Positions 37,701 to 46,830 of a DNA stretch of 64,000 nucleotides are shown piece by piece (the stretch's first letter is position 1; every line of letters begins with the position of its first letter). The translations under genes and the position numbers were made by a program. A model generated the notes under the pieces. The model was not told where the DNA came from and made no database searches. It was given only the letters and a program-made list of their open reading frames with translations. Source of the DNA: Camarhynchus parvulus. Lineage: Eukaryota; Chordata; Aves; Passeriformes; Thraupidae. Where the stretch lies: contig NC_044600.1 in NCBI RefSeq assembly GCF_901933205.1, positions 682,001-746,000 on the forward strand. Direction: 5' to 3'.

Positions 37701-39433
37701 CTCGCCGAGCCCGCAGCACCCGCTCACCTCAGGCTGGCTCCGAAGCTGCTGCTCAGCGCCGCCGGTTCTGGAGAGCCCGGCGGGGCCAGGGGAGAGCCCG
37801 GCAGGGCCAGGGAGAGCCCGGCCGGGCCGGGGAGAGCCCGCAGCACGGCCCGAACGCCCCGGGGCTGCGGGACGGCGCCCGGCAAACGCCACGCTTAATG
37901 CTGCTCATCCTGCCGGGGATGCGGCCCCAGGTGCTGCCCCTTCACCCACCCGAGCGCCGCCCTGCCTCTGCCCACCTGTTACACAAGGCGGGGTAACAGG
38001 CTGCCCGCACCGCGATCAGAGCATCCCGCCGCTGCCGATACCGCGATCGCAGCATCCCGCACCGTGATCGCAGCATCCCGCGGCTGCTGGCACTGCCATC
38101 AGAGCATCCCGCATCACGGCAGCGGCCGTGAGCAGCTGAGCCTCGGGCTGGCTCAGGGGCACCTGTGAGCATCAGCGGTGGCACCGCTGCCCTCCCGCGC
38201 CCCATCCTGCCCCGTGGCTCTGGGGGTTTAGAAAGGGGAGGTTAAGGTTTCTTTTCACTAATACATTATTTATTTTAGACTAGTATTTTTCATCAGCAAG
38301 TTTTGCTCCCCTTGCTGCACAGGTGACATCCCCTTACCTCTCTCTGAGGGTGCTAAATCCCCAGAACAGCCACTTTGCTGGTAACTCTGGCAAAAGCATC
38401 TGCATCTTTGGTGCCTGGCTGGATGATGTGTGCCCGGTGTCACAGCTGGGTAGTGCTGGGGGCTGAGATGGGAGGGAACCTGCAGGTGCCTCTGACGAGG
38501 AGCCAGCAGCCTGGCCAGAACAGCCTCAGAGGCACCTGAGGGCTCAGCCCTCTGCAGCTGGGCTGGAGTGGCACGGGGCTGGCTCCAGCAGGGCACGGTC
38601 CCTGGTGCTGCCACAGCCCTCTGCAGCCTCCAGGCTGGGCTGGAGTGGCACTGGCACTGGCTGGCTCCAGCAGGGCACAGTCCCTGGAGCTGCCACAGCC
38701 CTCTGCAGCCTCCAGGCTGGGCTGGAGTGGCACCGGCACTGGTTGGCACCAGCAGGGCAGTCCCTGGTGCTGCCACAGCCCTCTGCAGCCTCCAGGCTGG
38801 GCTGGAGTGGCACTGGCACTGGCTGGCTCCAGCAGGGCACAGTCCCTGGCGCTGCCCGGGCACCCAGCCCCGCTGGTCTGTGCAGGTGAACACGACGTCA
38901 GGAGCGATGACCACACGGAGCAGCTGCGCAAGGTGGTGAGGCTGCTGCCCCACCCCACCTACAACGCCTCCATCAACGAGTACCACAACGACATCGCCCT
39001 GCTGGAGCTGGACCAGCCGCTCACCTTCAACAGCTACGTGACGCCGGTGTGCCTGGGCAGCCGCGAGTTCACCAACGCTCTCCTGAAGCAGGGCGTGGGC
39101 ACCGTCAGCGGCTGGGGCAAGGTGCTGTTCCGCGGCCGCGCGGCCACCACCCTGCAGGTGCTCAGGGTGCCCTTTGTGGACCGGCCCACCTGCCTGAAGA
39201 GCACCTCCACCAGCATCCTGCAGAACATGTTCTGCGCGGGGTTCCCGTCCGGGGGCAGGGACACGTGCGAGGGGGACAGCGGGGGACCCTACACCACCGA
39301 GATCGAGGGCACCTGGTTCCTCACGGGCATCACCAGCTGGGGCGAGGAGTGCGCCCTGCCCGGCAAGTACGGCATCTACACCAGGGTCTCCAAGTACGTC
39401 AAGTGGATCAAGCAAACCACGAGGCTCCCCTGA
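28660..39433 (+). CDS. F9: coagulation factor IX, complete gene, eight coding exons
   Basis: The coding exons are 28660-28726, 30091-30254, 30582-30606, 32336-32449, 34624-34752, 36335-36591, 37087-37210 and 38886-39433. They total 1428 bp (475 residues plus stop) with all phases consistent. Exons 2-5 have the same lengths as human F9 exons as I remember them (164, 25, 114 and 129 bp). The product is a secreted vitamin K-dependent zymogen. Cleaved by factor XIa or VIIa-tissue factor, it forms the tenase with factor VIIIa on phospholipid and activates factor X. Order: signal peptide; propeptide ending RQRR; Gla domain with 12 Glu; EGF1; EGF2; activation peptide of 52 residues; trypsin-like domain with His, Asp and Ser at mature positions 240, 290 and 386, and Asp380 in the S1 pocket. 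Oddities are a longer acidic activation peptide, loss of EGF1 O-glycosylation serines and Glu at chymotrypsin position 192. Factors VII and X share the plan, but the tiny exon 3, TRVVGG activation site and overall match favour factor IX. Confidence 0.98.
28727..30090 (+). other. F9 intron 1
   Basis: 1364 bp, GT...AG, phase 1. No repeat or secondary exon is recognised. The acceptor reads TCCGTTGCAG. This is far shorter than the human intron 1 of about 6 kb, in line with general avian intron compaction. Confidence 0.85.
30091..30254 (+). CDS. F9: F9 exon 2: propeptide and Gla domain
   Basis: 164 bp. It encodes the propeptide ([17 protein letters not shown]) and mature residues 1-38. RQRR before ANSNRLEE is a furin-type site. 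Glu residues at mature 7, 8, 15, 17, 20, 21, 26, 27, 30, 33, 35 and 36 are candidates for gamma-carboxylation; the CxxxC pair (Cys18, Cys23) is present. Residue 5 is Arg and 10 is Ile, where human has Lys and Val. Confidence 0.97.
30582..30606 (+). CDS. F9: F9 exon 3: 25-bp microexon, aromatic stack
   Basis: Encodes MQFWQTYV plus one base, the short amphipathic helix that closes the Gla domain. The 25-bp length and FW...Y pattern are diagnostic of the vitamin K-dependent clotting factor family. The acceptor follows a T-rich tract and the donor is TTG/GTAAGA. Human Glu40 is Gln here. Confidence 0.96.
30607..32335 (+). other. F9 intron 3
   Basis: 1729 bp, phase 1, with no recognisable exon or mobile element. 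It has an A-rich run near 30794-30810 and a C/T-rich acceptor region ending CTCTCCAAG. Confidence 0.85.
32336..32449 (+). CDS. F9: F9 exon 4: EGF-like domain 1
   Basis: 114 bp, mature residues 47-84. Calcium-binding Asp47, Asp49 and Gln50 are present, as is the hydroxylation motif C-x-D-x4-Y-x-C-x-C with Asp64. The first loop reads CKPNPC and the second CKNGAIC. The O-glucose serine (human Ser53) is therefore Pro, and the O-fucose serine (human Ser61) is Ile. All six EGF cysteines are kept. Confidence 0.97.
   Translation: MGISANPTRAKTEPFARTRSTPTCAGAQLAMKARTVR
32450..34623 (+). other. F9 intron 4
   Basis: 2174 bp, phase 1. It holds a degenerate GGGGACATGCCTGGGGA-type repeat (about 32559-32655), two copies of a 28-bp CCCACAGACCCCATGGAACC unit (about 32872-32926), the large array at 33640-34237 and a GGGACTGCCCTG repeat (34424-34472). 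AT-rich unique sequence occupies about 33000-33440. Confidence 0.85.
33640..34237. repeat. 18-21-bp minisatellite array in F9 intron 4
   Basis: About 30 copies of CCAGTCTATGCAGGCTGTT or CCAGTCTATACAGGGTTTGC, alternating 19- and 21-bp spacings. Three + frames are open across it (271-298 codons), giving repeats of the type QSMQAVPVY. These are artefacts inside an intron. Every unit carries a pyrimidine-rich stretch followed by CAG, a weak splice-acceptor look-alike. Confidence 0.97.
34624..34752 (+). CDS. F9: F9 exon 5: EGF-like domain 2
   Basis: 129 bp, mature residues 85-127 plus one base. It has the pattern C-x6-C-x3-C-x9-C-x-C-x12-C, with [11 protein letters not shown] near the centre as in factor IX and X. 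The donor is ACAG/GTGAGC. The domain contributes to factor VIIIa and factor X contacts in the human protein. Confidence 0.97.
35080..35194. repeat. 37-bp tandem repeat, about three copies
   Basis: The core GCACACCCAAGCTGACATGC followed by AGGCACCTGCAGCAGGT recurs at a 37-bp period with one or two differences in the last copy. It lies in F9 intron 5. Confidence 0.95.
36180..36330. repeat. nested 12-bp/~70-bp repeat ending at the F9 exon 6 acceptor
   Basis: GGTGTGGGCCCC is repeated several times in two blocks. Each block is followed by GTGACCG, G or T, then CTCTCCCAG. The second block supplies the real exon 6 acceptor (AG at 36333-36334). The first block carries the same acceptor sequence, with AG at 36258-36259. 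The larger unit, including GTGACACAGCCGGCCCC, is therefore duplicated. Confidence 0.93.
36335..36591 (+). CDS. F9: F9 exon 6: linker, activation peptide, start of protease
   Basis: 257 bp against 203 bp in human as I remember it. VPFPCGR provides the light-chain cysteine that pairs with the heavy chain. The first cleavage follows KRKLTR (mature Arg146), the second follows TGTR before VVGG. The 52-residue peptide between is acidic, with a GPEEGPEEG core coded by a 12-bp repeat (36442-36477), and has two sequons, NST and NAT. Human has 35 residues here. The exon ends in phase 0 after PWQ. Confidence 0.96.
36592..37086 (+). other. F9 intron 6 with CR1 fragment
   Basis: 495 bp, phase 0. Its 3' part contains an old CR1 fragment that ends about 27 bp before the exon 7 acceptor. 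The remainder is unremarkable. Confidence 0.85.
36950..37060 (-). mobile_element. CR1 LINE 3'-end fragment
   Basis: ATCATAGAATCACCCAACAG, then TTGGGTTGGAAGGAACCTTA, then AGTTCCAACCCCTGC and CCACCTTCCACTGGTCCAGG match the reverse complement of the avian CR1 3' end from memory. The element's 3' end is at the left, so it lies antisense to F9. It is 5'-truncated, as usual for CR1. The right boundary is approximate. Confidence 0.88.
37087..37210 (+). CDS. F9: F9 exon 7: protease domain with catalytic His
   Basis: 124 bp (human 115 as I remember it, so three extra residues). [18 protein letters not shown] carries the catalytic His240 and its disulfide partner Cys241. An N-linked sequon NLT occurs at mature 249. 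It ends with one base of a Gly codon; donor GGCAG/GTGAGC. Confidence 0.97.
37771..37840. repeat. 20-bp GC-rich tandem, about 3.5 copies
   Basis: GAGAGCCCGGCGGGGCCAGG and close variants are repeated with 20-21 bp spacing inside the CpG-rich segment. Confidence 0.9.
38009..38113. repeat. four copies of a 21-bp CpG-bearing motif
   Basis: Variants of ACCGCGATCGCAGCATCCCG occur at 38009, 38040, 38061 and about 38093, at uneven spacing (31, 21 and 32 bp). CGATCG and GATC cores recur. Confidence 0.85.
38547..38856. repeat. 80-82-bp tandem repeat, about four copies
   Basis: CCCTCTGCAGCCTCCAGGCT heads copies at 38617, 38699 and 38779, with a partial earlier copy at about 38549. Each continues with GGAGTGGCACTGGCAC and CTCCAGCAGGGCAC. 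The array stops about 30 bp before exon 8 and produces long open frames in three frames. Confidence 0.95.
38886..39433 (+). CDS. F9: F9 exon 8: protease domain with catalytic Asp and Ser, stop
   Basis: 548 bp ending in [12 protein letters not shown] carries Asp290 and [12 protein letters not shown] carries Asp380 and Ser386. YVTPVC supplies the heavy-chain partner of the interchain disulfide. An NAS sequon lies at mature 281. The residue before Gly-Asp-Ser is Glu (human Gln) and the residue at human Arg338 is Lys. The C-terminus is WIKQTTRLP, close to the human end. The exon is GC-rich in third positions. Confidence 0.98.
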
Positions 39434-39548
39434 CCCCGGGGAGGGAGCGCTGAGCCCTGTGGGGAGGCTGCACCACGCTGGAGGATGGACTGGGGACGTG
39501 GAGAGGGACCACGGCAATCCCTGTGGCTTTGAGAGACCATGGCATTTC

Positions 39549-39554
39549 AATAAA
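39549..39554 (+). terminator. F9 poly(A) signal, proximal
   Basis: AATAAA 116 bases after the stop codon, giving a 3' UTR of only about 140 bases, far shorter than the roughly 1.4 kb human one. Confidence 0.75.
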
Positions 39555-39629
39555 CATTTCTAGGTGAAATAACTTCTGCTCTTGGGAGGCTGAAGTTGAG
39601 AGAATGCAATGAAAATGCGGTAATAAGGA

Positions 39630-39635
39630 AATAAA
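39630..39635 (+). terminator. F9 poly(A) signal, possible second
   Basis: AATAAA within GGAAATAAAAAG, 81 bases after the first signal. It could be used as an alternative or backup. Confidence 0.45.
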
Positions 39636-39930
39636 AAGTCCTCTAATGACCCACGGCTGCATTTCTGAATGCACTGGTGCTGCTGGGGTGGTGTAAGTCC
39701 CCAAATCCCGAATGCAGGGGTTGGTGGATCAGCAGGGGAATGGATCACACATGTCCCAGGCCAGTGTGCCACCAGCACTGCCCACAGCTGGCACACAGCA
39801 GTGTGGGCAAGGGAAGCCCAGCAGGCACTGCTGCCCCAGCAGCACCCCAGGAGCCCATGAGGGAGGTGAACACGCACAGCAGTGCAGCCACAGTGCTCCC
39901 AAACAGAGGTTTTCACATGGAGGAGAGGCT

Positions 39931-40094
39931 GGGGACACCCTGACCCTGCTGGGATGGGGGCAGGGGACACTGGGGACACCCTGACCCTGCTGGGATGGGT
40001 CCAGGGGACACTGGGGACACCCTGACCCTGCTGGGATGGGGGCAGGGGACACTGGGGACACCCTGAGCCAGGGCAGGCTGTCAGCAGCTGCTCT
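39931..40094. repeat. 41-bp tandem repeat, three copies plus partial
   Basis: GGGGACACCCTGACCCTGCT recurs at 39931, 39972 and 40013, with a partial copy at 40054, all exactly 41 bp apart. It lies between the F9 and MCF2 3' ends. Confidence 0.96.
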
Positions 40095-40259
40095 TTCAGA
40101 CTTCACTATGAGTGCTAAGGTGCCTCTACCACTCTTATTGCCACTGCAATCCAGCGAGAAACTAATCGGATCATCTGCCACTGCTTACCTTAAAATCAAA
40201 ATGCATGTAAGAAGGTTTTAAGTTGTTCCAAGGAAATTAAATAAAACCAACACTGTGAG

Positions 40260-42560
40260 CACTTTTTTTTTCTCAAGAATTATAGCAGATGTGTATTTGA
40301 ACAGAATTGCATATTCTCAGATGGATTTATTTAACAAGTTTTTAATCTTTAAATATAGATTTAACACATTTTTACAGGTACATATACAATATAGTTCATT
40401 TAAACTTGCAGTCAGAGAAAATTCTCTACTGTAATTTATACATATACATGGAGAGCCTAGTTCAACAGCATACTCAGGGGAACATACCATGTGTGCAAAG
40501 TTTCAAATGTTAAAAACCTCAGACTGTACATTCAGATTTGCAGAACTTATCAACCTCATAAATTAATAAAAGCTTAGATTTAAAACTATGGAAGACAAAA
40601 AAGATTAAAATCATTCAATATGCAATGTGTGCTATGTTTCAGACAAATATTTACATTGTACCTCAAAATGTGTATTGTTACCACAAGAATTGTAACCACT
40701 ATAAAGAGCCCCAACAGTAATTAAGACTTTCCCACCTCATTAGTGCATTGTGATTGATTTGGAAGCAGAGGAACAGAGCCTTCAGTGGTTGAACAGCTCT
40801 GCACTGTGGCTCCAGTGAAGGACATGGGATGTGCTGGCTCTGGTGCTGCTCAGCTCAGACTCAGCTGGTCCTGGCTCTGAGGGGCTCAGGGCTCACCCCA
40901 GTCCTGGAGGAGCAGCCACTGGGGGCTGGGAGCCCCAGCCAGCAGCTCAGCAACTGCTCCACACAAAAACAGGCACAAAACAAACCCAGCACGTTCTGAC
41001 TTAACCTGGGACTGTCTAAGGACCAGCTCACAAATGAAAGTCAGATCATAAAGGTCCCCCTTTAGTCCATGGAATGAACATTTCCTTTGGCTGGGGCAGA
41101 GCAAACTCACTACTGCATGCACACCACTAACCCTGCTCTCCACACACTCAGGTGCTCTTTGCACACATCTGCTTAAAAGTTCAAACCACCTGTACCTACC
41201 TATGTTCTACAAAAGCAAAACTAGACAAAGAAACACAAAATTAAATTATTAGTCTTCAACATTCCTTTTCCCTTCTCAAAAATTCAATAGATACATTATT
41301 GGTAAAGATGCTGAAAAAGTCTTATCACAAGAACATCCTTAGTGCAAACATGGACATTTAGCTTGGATTTATGGCACGTGTTCCAAAGGTACATACATTA
41401 ATGTAAACTTCAACACTTGCTAGATACAGGTTTCAGCCCTGGGACGCTTTGGGACCCTAAGTGATTGGTGACAACCCTGAGGTGTCAGTTTGACCTGACC
41501 CAGACCTCACTGAAATCAGGGAGGCTGACTGCAGTGGGCTGGAGTCAGACCCTAAGTGCAAAAAGAGGATCTTTAGTGTTATTGCTTCCTCACGTGGAGT
41601 CAGCCAGATGATGCTCTTACAGAACATTACATTCACACAGCTGAAGCAGATATTTAAGAAAAATCCACCCATAAAATCAATTAAGCAGGACATACAGCTT
41701 CTTGGTTTGGTTTTTTTTTTTCTTTTTGGTTTACCAAAACTCAACTCTTGTTTGCAACTTCAACAGTTGTCAGCTAGTAAGTAGGCAAAACCTACTTCAA
41801 CCTGCAGAGGAGATTTCAAGCATCTAAACAAAGTGTCAGGAAACTGTAGTGCACTTCTCTGATGAAACATGATGTATGTCATGGAAAAACAGCAGGAAAA
41901 ATGAATAAAATACCATAATTTCCACAGGCAAAAGAAACCAAAGAGCAGAAAATGGCTTCTTTTATGAGCATGAGAAGCTGCTTAGGACCCTGGTCCCAGT
42001 CAGTGCAGATGAGGCTGTGGAGGTCTGTGAATGTGATGAACAGGACAGGACAGCTCCAACTACTGTGCTATTTCTCTGTAACACTGAGCTGAAAGCTTCC
42101 AAAGAGCATCGAAAATGGGATGCTGCTAGTTCACCCTCAATTCAAGGGGAACTAAACTTTCTGGTGTTACACAGGGCAGCATCTATAAAGTAATGGAGAA
42201 TGGTGTTAATATTAAAGCATCTTATTCCAAGAAAGACATTGTTCCCTGTAATCATGTAACATTTATATAACAGAAAAAAAACAAATGCACTCCTGCATTT
42301 CTCCCTAAAAGCTGAACTCCCACTGGCTTCAGTGAGAGCCTTGACTAAGGCAGGACCACAGGGTTTGACTCATTTCCATCACCTATCACTTCATTATCAC
42401 AGCAAGGCCAGCTGAAATCTTCTCTAGGCTCTTTATTTTGTCAGGCTGGAGATGGTTTCTGGGTTACTAAAGAGCTGCAGGGTGTAGGAGAGACTCTGCT
42501 TTATGCTTCAAAGGCTAAAAAAAATCAGCATTGCCTCTAAGGAACCCTGTGTGGACACAA
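40260..42560 (-). other. AT-rich segment, possible distal MCF2 3' UTR
   Basis: A long repeat-free AT-rich block unlike the GC-rich flanks, with scattered minus-strand AATAAA signals (40326-40331 and 42432-42437). No coding motif is seen. It could be a long 3' UTR of MCF2 reached by readthrough or splicing, a separate noncoding transcript, or plain intergenic DNA. Confidence 0.3.
40326..40331 (-). terminator. minus-strand poly(A) signal candidate
   Basis: TTTATT on the + strand, reading AATAAA on the - strand, at the left end of the AT-rich block. If used by MCF2, its transcript would end about 0.7 kb from F9's second poly(A) signal. Confidence 0.35.
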
Positions 42561-42775
42561 GAGCCTGTGGCTGCAGTCCCTGAAGGGAGTGAGGGGCAGG
42601 GAAGGAGCTGTGCTGCAGCTGCCAGCTGTGGTGGCACTGCAGCCAGAGCGTGGGCACAGCTGGCACCTTCCAGCCAGCATGCCACAGCAGCCTGCCAAAG
42701 CTCCAGCCACAGACAGGAACAGCCTGGCCAGGCAGGTCCAGGGCGGCAGGGGCACAGAGAATCCCCAGGGATTGT

Positions 42776-43733
42776 CCAGGGGCACAGGACAATCCCAGTG
42801 CCCCATCCAACAGGGACACAGGACAATCCCAGTGCCCCATCCAACAGGGACACAGGACAATCCCAGTGCCCCATCCAACAGGGACACAGGACAATCCCAG
42901 TGCCCCAACAGGGACACAGGACAATCCCAGTGCCCCATCCAGCAGGGACACAGGACAATCCCAGTGCCCCATCCAACAGGGACACAGGACAATCCCAGTG
43001 CCCCGTCCAACAGGGACACAAGACAATCCCAGTGCCCGCCCAGCAGGGCACAGACAATCCAGTGCGTCAACAGCATAGGACATCAGTGCCCATCAACCAC
43101 ACTCATCATGCAACGGCCAATCGCGTAAGCACCATCCAGCATCAGGGCACACTCAGCAGCAACAGGGCACAGACAATCCCAGTGCCCTGTCCAACAGGGA
43201 CATAGGACAATCCCAGTGCCCCGTCCAACAGGGACACAGGACAATCCCAGTGCCCCGTCCAACAGGGACACAGGACAATCCCAGTGCCCTGCCCAGCAGG
43301 GACACAGGACAATCCCAGTGCCCCGTCCAACAGGGACATAGGACAATCCCAGTGCCCCATCCAACAGGCACAGACAATCCAGTGCCCCATGCAACAGGAC
43401 ACAGGCAATCCAGTGCCCTGTTGGGACACAGACAATCCAGTGCCCCATGCAACAGGGCACAGGACAATCCCAGTGCCCCGTCCAACAGGGACATAGGACA
43501 ATCCCAGTGCCCCATCCAACAGGGACACAGGACAATCCCAGTGCCCTGTCCTGGGACACAGGACAATCCCAGTGCCCCATGCAACAGGGACACAGGACAA
43601 TCCCAGTGCCCCGTCCAACAGGGACATAGGACAATCCCAGTGCCCCATCCAACAGGGACACAGGACAATCCCAGTGCCCTGTCCTGGGACACAGGACAAT
43701 CCCAGTGCCCTGCCCAGCAGGGACACAGGACAT
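42776..43733. repeat. 34-bp minisatellite array
   Basis: About 27 copies of a 34-bp unit with core CACAGGACAATCCCAGTGCC followed by CCATCCAACAGGGA. A degraded stretch lies at about 43040-43170. The 34-bp period shifts frame between units, yet both strands stay open for 180-250 codons. These frames are artefacts. Confidence 0.97.
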
Positions 43734-46075
43734 GCAAGCTCAGTCCTTCCTCAGTGCCTTCCGCCACAAAGCACTGGCATTGGGGGAAACTTCTGCTCAG
43801 CTTTATGGCATGGAGAGCAGGCACAGGGGATCCCCCTGAGGCGTGGGGGAGAGGATTTGGCAAACAGGATGTTAAATAAATGAGGAGAGGGTCTGGCATG
43901 TGGAACAGGAGCCTGTGCCCACCTTAAATCACCAGAATGTCTTGGGCAGGAAAAGAGTTCAAAGGGAACCTGGTTCCTGGTGCTGCAGTGCAGCTGAGAG
44001 GTGAGACCCTCCTCCTCACTGGCACAGACCTGCCAGTGCTGCCCACTGTGACCCTGGCACTCTGCACACCCAGGGACATGCAGAAATGCTTTGTCTGCTG
44101 CTCCAGTGCAGAAGGGAGCTGGGATTGTAATGCTGGAGCCCCAACCTTCCCTGAAATGAGGAGATAATCTTGCATCTCTGTGTTAATTCATGGAAAAGCC
44201 AAGCCAGTTAACGAGGCAATGCCTGACCACCTGCAAGGCAGCTGAAACCAACACATGGGCGAGCCTCAGCAGCAGTTACATTCTGAGTATTGCTCTTTCT
44301 GAGCACAGTTCTCTCCAAATATTTTTCATTTTGACTCTGCATGTTACCACCCGCAATACAAAACTGCTCCTTCATCATGCACATTAAAAAATCCACCACA
44401 GGTTTGCACAGCAGAGAGAATAAATCTGTCTGGAAGAAAGCAGCAAGGACTAATCTCAGAACTTACAGCTGGAGGCACACCAGAAGGAAAACTCATTTCC
44501 AAAATGCTCTCCAAGCCAGCCACCTTCCTCCCAGAGAACTCATGGCTCATATCCAGGCCAAGATTTACAAGAGGACCATGGATTTGCAAAGCTGGGAAGT
44601 GAAGCATTGACCAAATACCCCTCTGCTAACTTAAAATGCACAGCAAAGAGTTCCCTGGAAATCATGATGATCTGCAGTGGCTCAATGCTGGAATAATTAG
44701 CAGGAGGGGAGAGAACAGCCTGTGGGCATGCAGGTATCAGCCATCCTGTGGTGGGCCACAGGATAAATCCAAGGAGAAATGTGAAGGTAAGGGAACCATT
44801 TATTCTATTCAGCTAAAGGCTTTGCCCTGAAAAAAATCCCAAACCCCAGATTTGTGTGAATTCTGCTGTGAAATTCTGTGACTGGACACAGAGTTTTAAT
44901 TAGAGGAACCTAGAGCTGAGCAGTAAGACAGGCACTGCCCCCACAAATGCCAGAAGTGCCTCTCCCCAGCACTGAAGTGACTCCAGCACTCCCCAGGCTC
45001 CCGGGGGTCCCACGGTGTTAATCAAGTCTACATTGCTGACATGCAAAGCAGCATCTCAGCACAGGCAGCTCAGGAGGGATCTGAGGCTGCTCCTGCCCCT
45101 GCCTGGCTCCACCAGCCTGCCTGCCTGCCTGATCTCCCTCTGCTGACTGGCGCAAGAGCTCCATCTCCTGAAGCAGCAGCAAAGAGCCCAGCCCAGCCCA
45201 GAGCCAGCTGCAGGGTGAAGGGACCAGCCCAGGGTGAAGGCAATTGCTGAGTGCAGAAGAACGGCATTAAAATCAATTTTCAGAGTGCAAGTTGCTTATG
45301 GCTGTAAGGACACAGTGCTGAAAAGCTCTAGGAATAGCTCTAGGAAACAGGAGGAGAACATCCTACATCATCCCCCAGTATTTCCTGGAGTGTGTAAGGT
45401 TAGAATCGTGCCTTGGGACTGCAGGCACCATCAGAAACAGCAAACAGAACAGTTACCTTCACAGGGAAAACAGAGCCCCAGTGCTCTCAGAGCCTGGGAC
45501 ACGGCTCTGGAGCACCTGGGCAGGGGTGTGGGACTCACAGGAGGCATTTTCTGTGGTTTCACCCCGTGCAATTCCCCTCAATTTGTACTCAGCAACTTTG
45601 TAAACCAGTCCAGGGCTGACAGTCTCTAGGTTTTTGGGGACATGACCACTGACAATGCAAACCAGGATTCAAAGTTTCCCAGCACCTTTTCTTGAGATGC
45701 ATTCTCAGCTGGAAAACCCTTCTGCACAGGACCTGGCGAGATGGGGCAGCTATACATGGAGAGAAGATCAAGGGAGCCATAACTGCAGGGTGCCAGCAAA
45801 CTCTGAACAGTGGTTAGCAAACCACCCCTTACAGAAAATCAGCAAACCTTCAACCTGAGAGATATGACTGCCCTGCAACAAAGGGAATAAAAAATACCTT
45901 CCTGTAGAGGAAGGATTTCACTGAAAAACACCAAAAAACCATCAAGAGCTGACTGGAATTCTGAGCCTTTCAGATGGCTTCCTTCACCTTCATCAAAAAA
46001 ACAGATTCTGACAGAAAGAAGTATTTAAGAGAAATGTCCTTGCAAGATTTGCTTCATACAGTTATAGCTAGTAAT
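43734..46075. other. sequence downstream of MCF2, no exon recognised
   Basis: Unique sequence with moderate AT content. A splice-acceptor look-alike precedes an open minus-strand frame at about 45590-45764 but shows no domain. A minus-strand AATAAA lies at 44799-44804. Nothing else is recognised. Confidence 0.5.
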
Positions 46076-46081
46076 TTTATT
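46076..46081 (-). terminator. MCF2 poly(A) signal candidate, proximal
   Basis: AATAAA on the - strand about 750 bases beyond the assigned MCF2 stop codon. This is the nearest canonical signal I see, and would give a 3' UTR of about 0.8 kb. Another signal lies at 42432-42437. Confidence 0.5.
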
Positions 46082-46830
46082 TTTTTTAATGGACTAAGTC
46101 TGTGTGGGCTTCCTGAGCTGTTCCATCTGCAGCCCTGGGGTCCCATTTGCAGAGGACAGCATGGTGATGAGGCAACACATGGAGCAGTGACATGGCAAGG
46201 GCAACAGGCTGCTCTTAAGGCATTTTCTTGTGTCATCTCTTATGCTTCCCTGTCTATTGCTATGTACAGTTACAGCTAGAAAATGAGAACTCTGGGTTTG
46301 GAGACTCCAAGCCTTTGGCTGAAACCTGTTTATAATGAACTTTCTCTAAGGGTGCATTAACCAGCAGGCAGCAGTGAGGGCAGGAGAGAGGCAGCAGGGA
46401 GGAAGTATTGCCTTAGAGTGCTGGGGTCAGGCCACGATGTCTTTAGCAGCAGCAGGAGGAGATTTGGCTTAGGTACCTCCTGCTCCCACAGGAGGGTGTG
46501 AGCTACAGCAGGGAGCAGGAAAACAGTCCTGGAATCCCTGGTCAGACTCCATCTCTTCTCCCCGGTCTTCTACCCAGTGCTCTTGCAATGAGATCTACGT
46601 TTTTAAATGCTTGGTTTTAATTTACTCGTGCCTAAAGTCTCAGAAACGTCTTAAACAAACAAACAAACCAAAAAGCTTAATTTACTACTTTTGCAGGCTT
46701 TTTGGAATAGCTGCTTGCTTTCCTATTATTCCAGCAGAGGCATAAGCAGCCAGATTTAGTAGATCAAGTGTAATGCAAATGGCTTAAAAGACCTGGCTTG
46801 AGCTATGGGATATTTCTGCTAGGCGTGCTA

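Larger units (their letters stand above)
37690..38215. promoter_or_regulatory. CpG-island-like segment inside F9 intron 7
   Basis: Dense CpG and GC runs, clearly above the neighbouring intron, with GAGAGCCCGGCCGGGCCGGG-type units and four copies of a GATCGCAGCATCCCGC-type motif. It might be an internal promoter or simply a GC-rich repeat cluster. Antisense frames here are open but show no domain. Function is inference only. Confidence 0.4.
37211..38885 (+). other. F9 intron 7 with GC-rich island
   Basis: 1675 bp, phase 1. The centre (about 37690-38215) is very GC-rich with many CpG, including two short tandem families (37771-37840 and 38009-38113). The 3' part consists mostly of an 80-bp tandem repeat reaching the exon 8 acceptor. 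No coding exon is supported in it. Confidence 0.85.

Noticed and set aside
37602..37892. Minus-strand open frame in the CpG-rich part of F9 intron 7
   Set aside because: Pro/Gly/Arg-rich composition typical of GC-rich DNA; no domain.
42508..43899. Multiple frames of about 180-250 codons on both strands
   Set aside because: Generated by the 34-bp array; the same peptide repeat appears in several frames.
45589..45764. Minus-strand open frame behind a CCCTGCAG acceptor, possible extra MCF2 3' exon
   Set aside because: It would connect in frame from GCAG at the SH3 exon, but the sequence has no recognisable domain and the SH3 already has a nearby stop.
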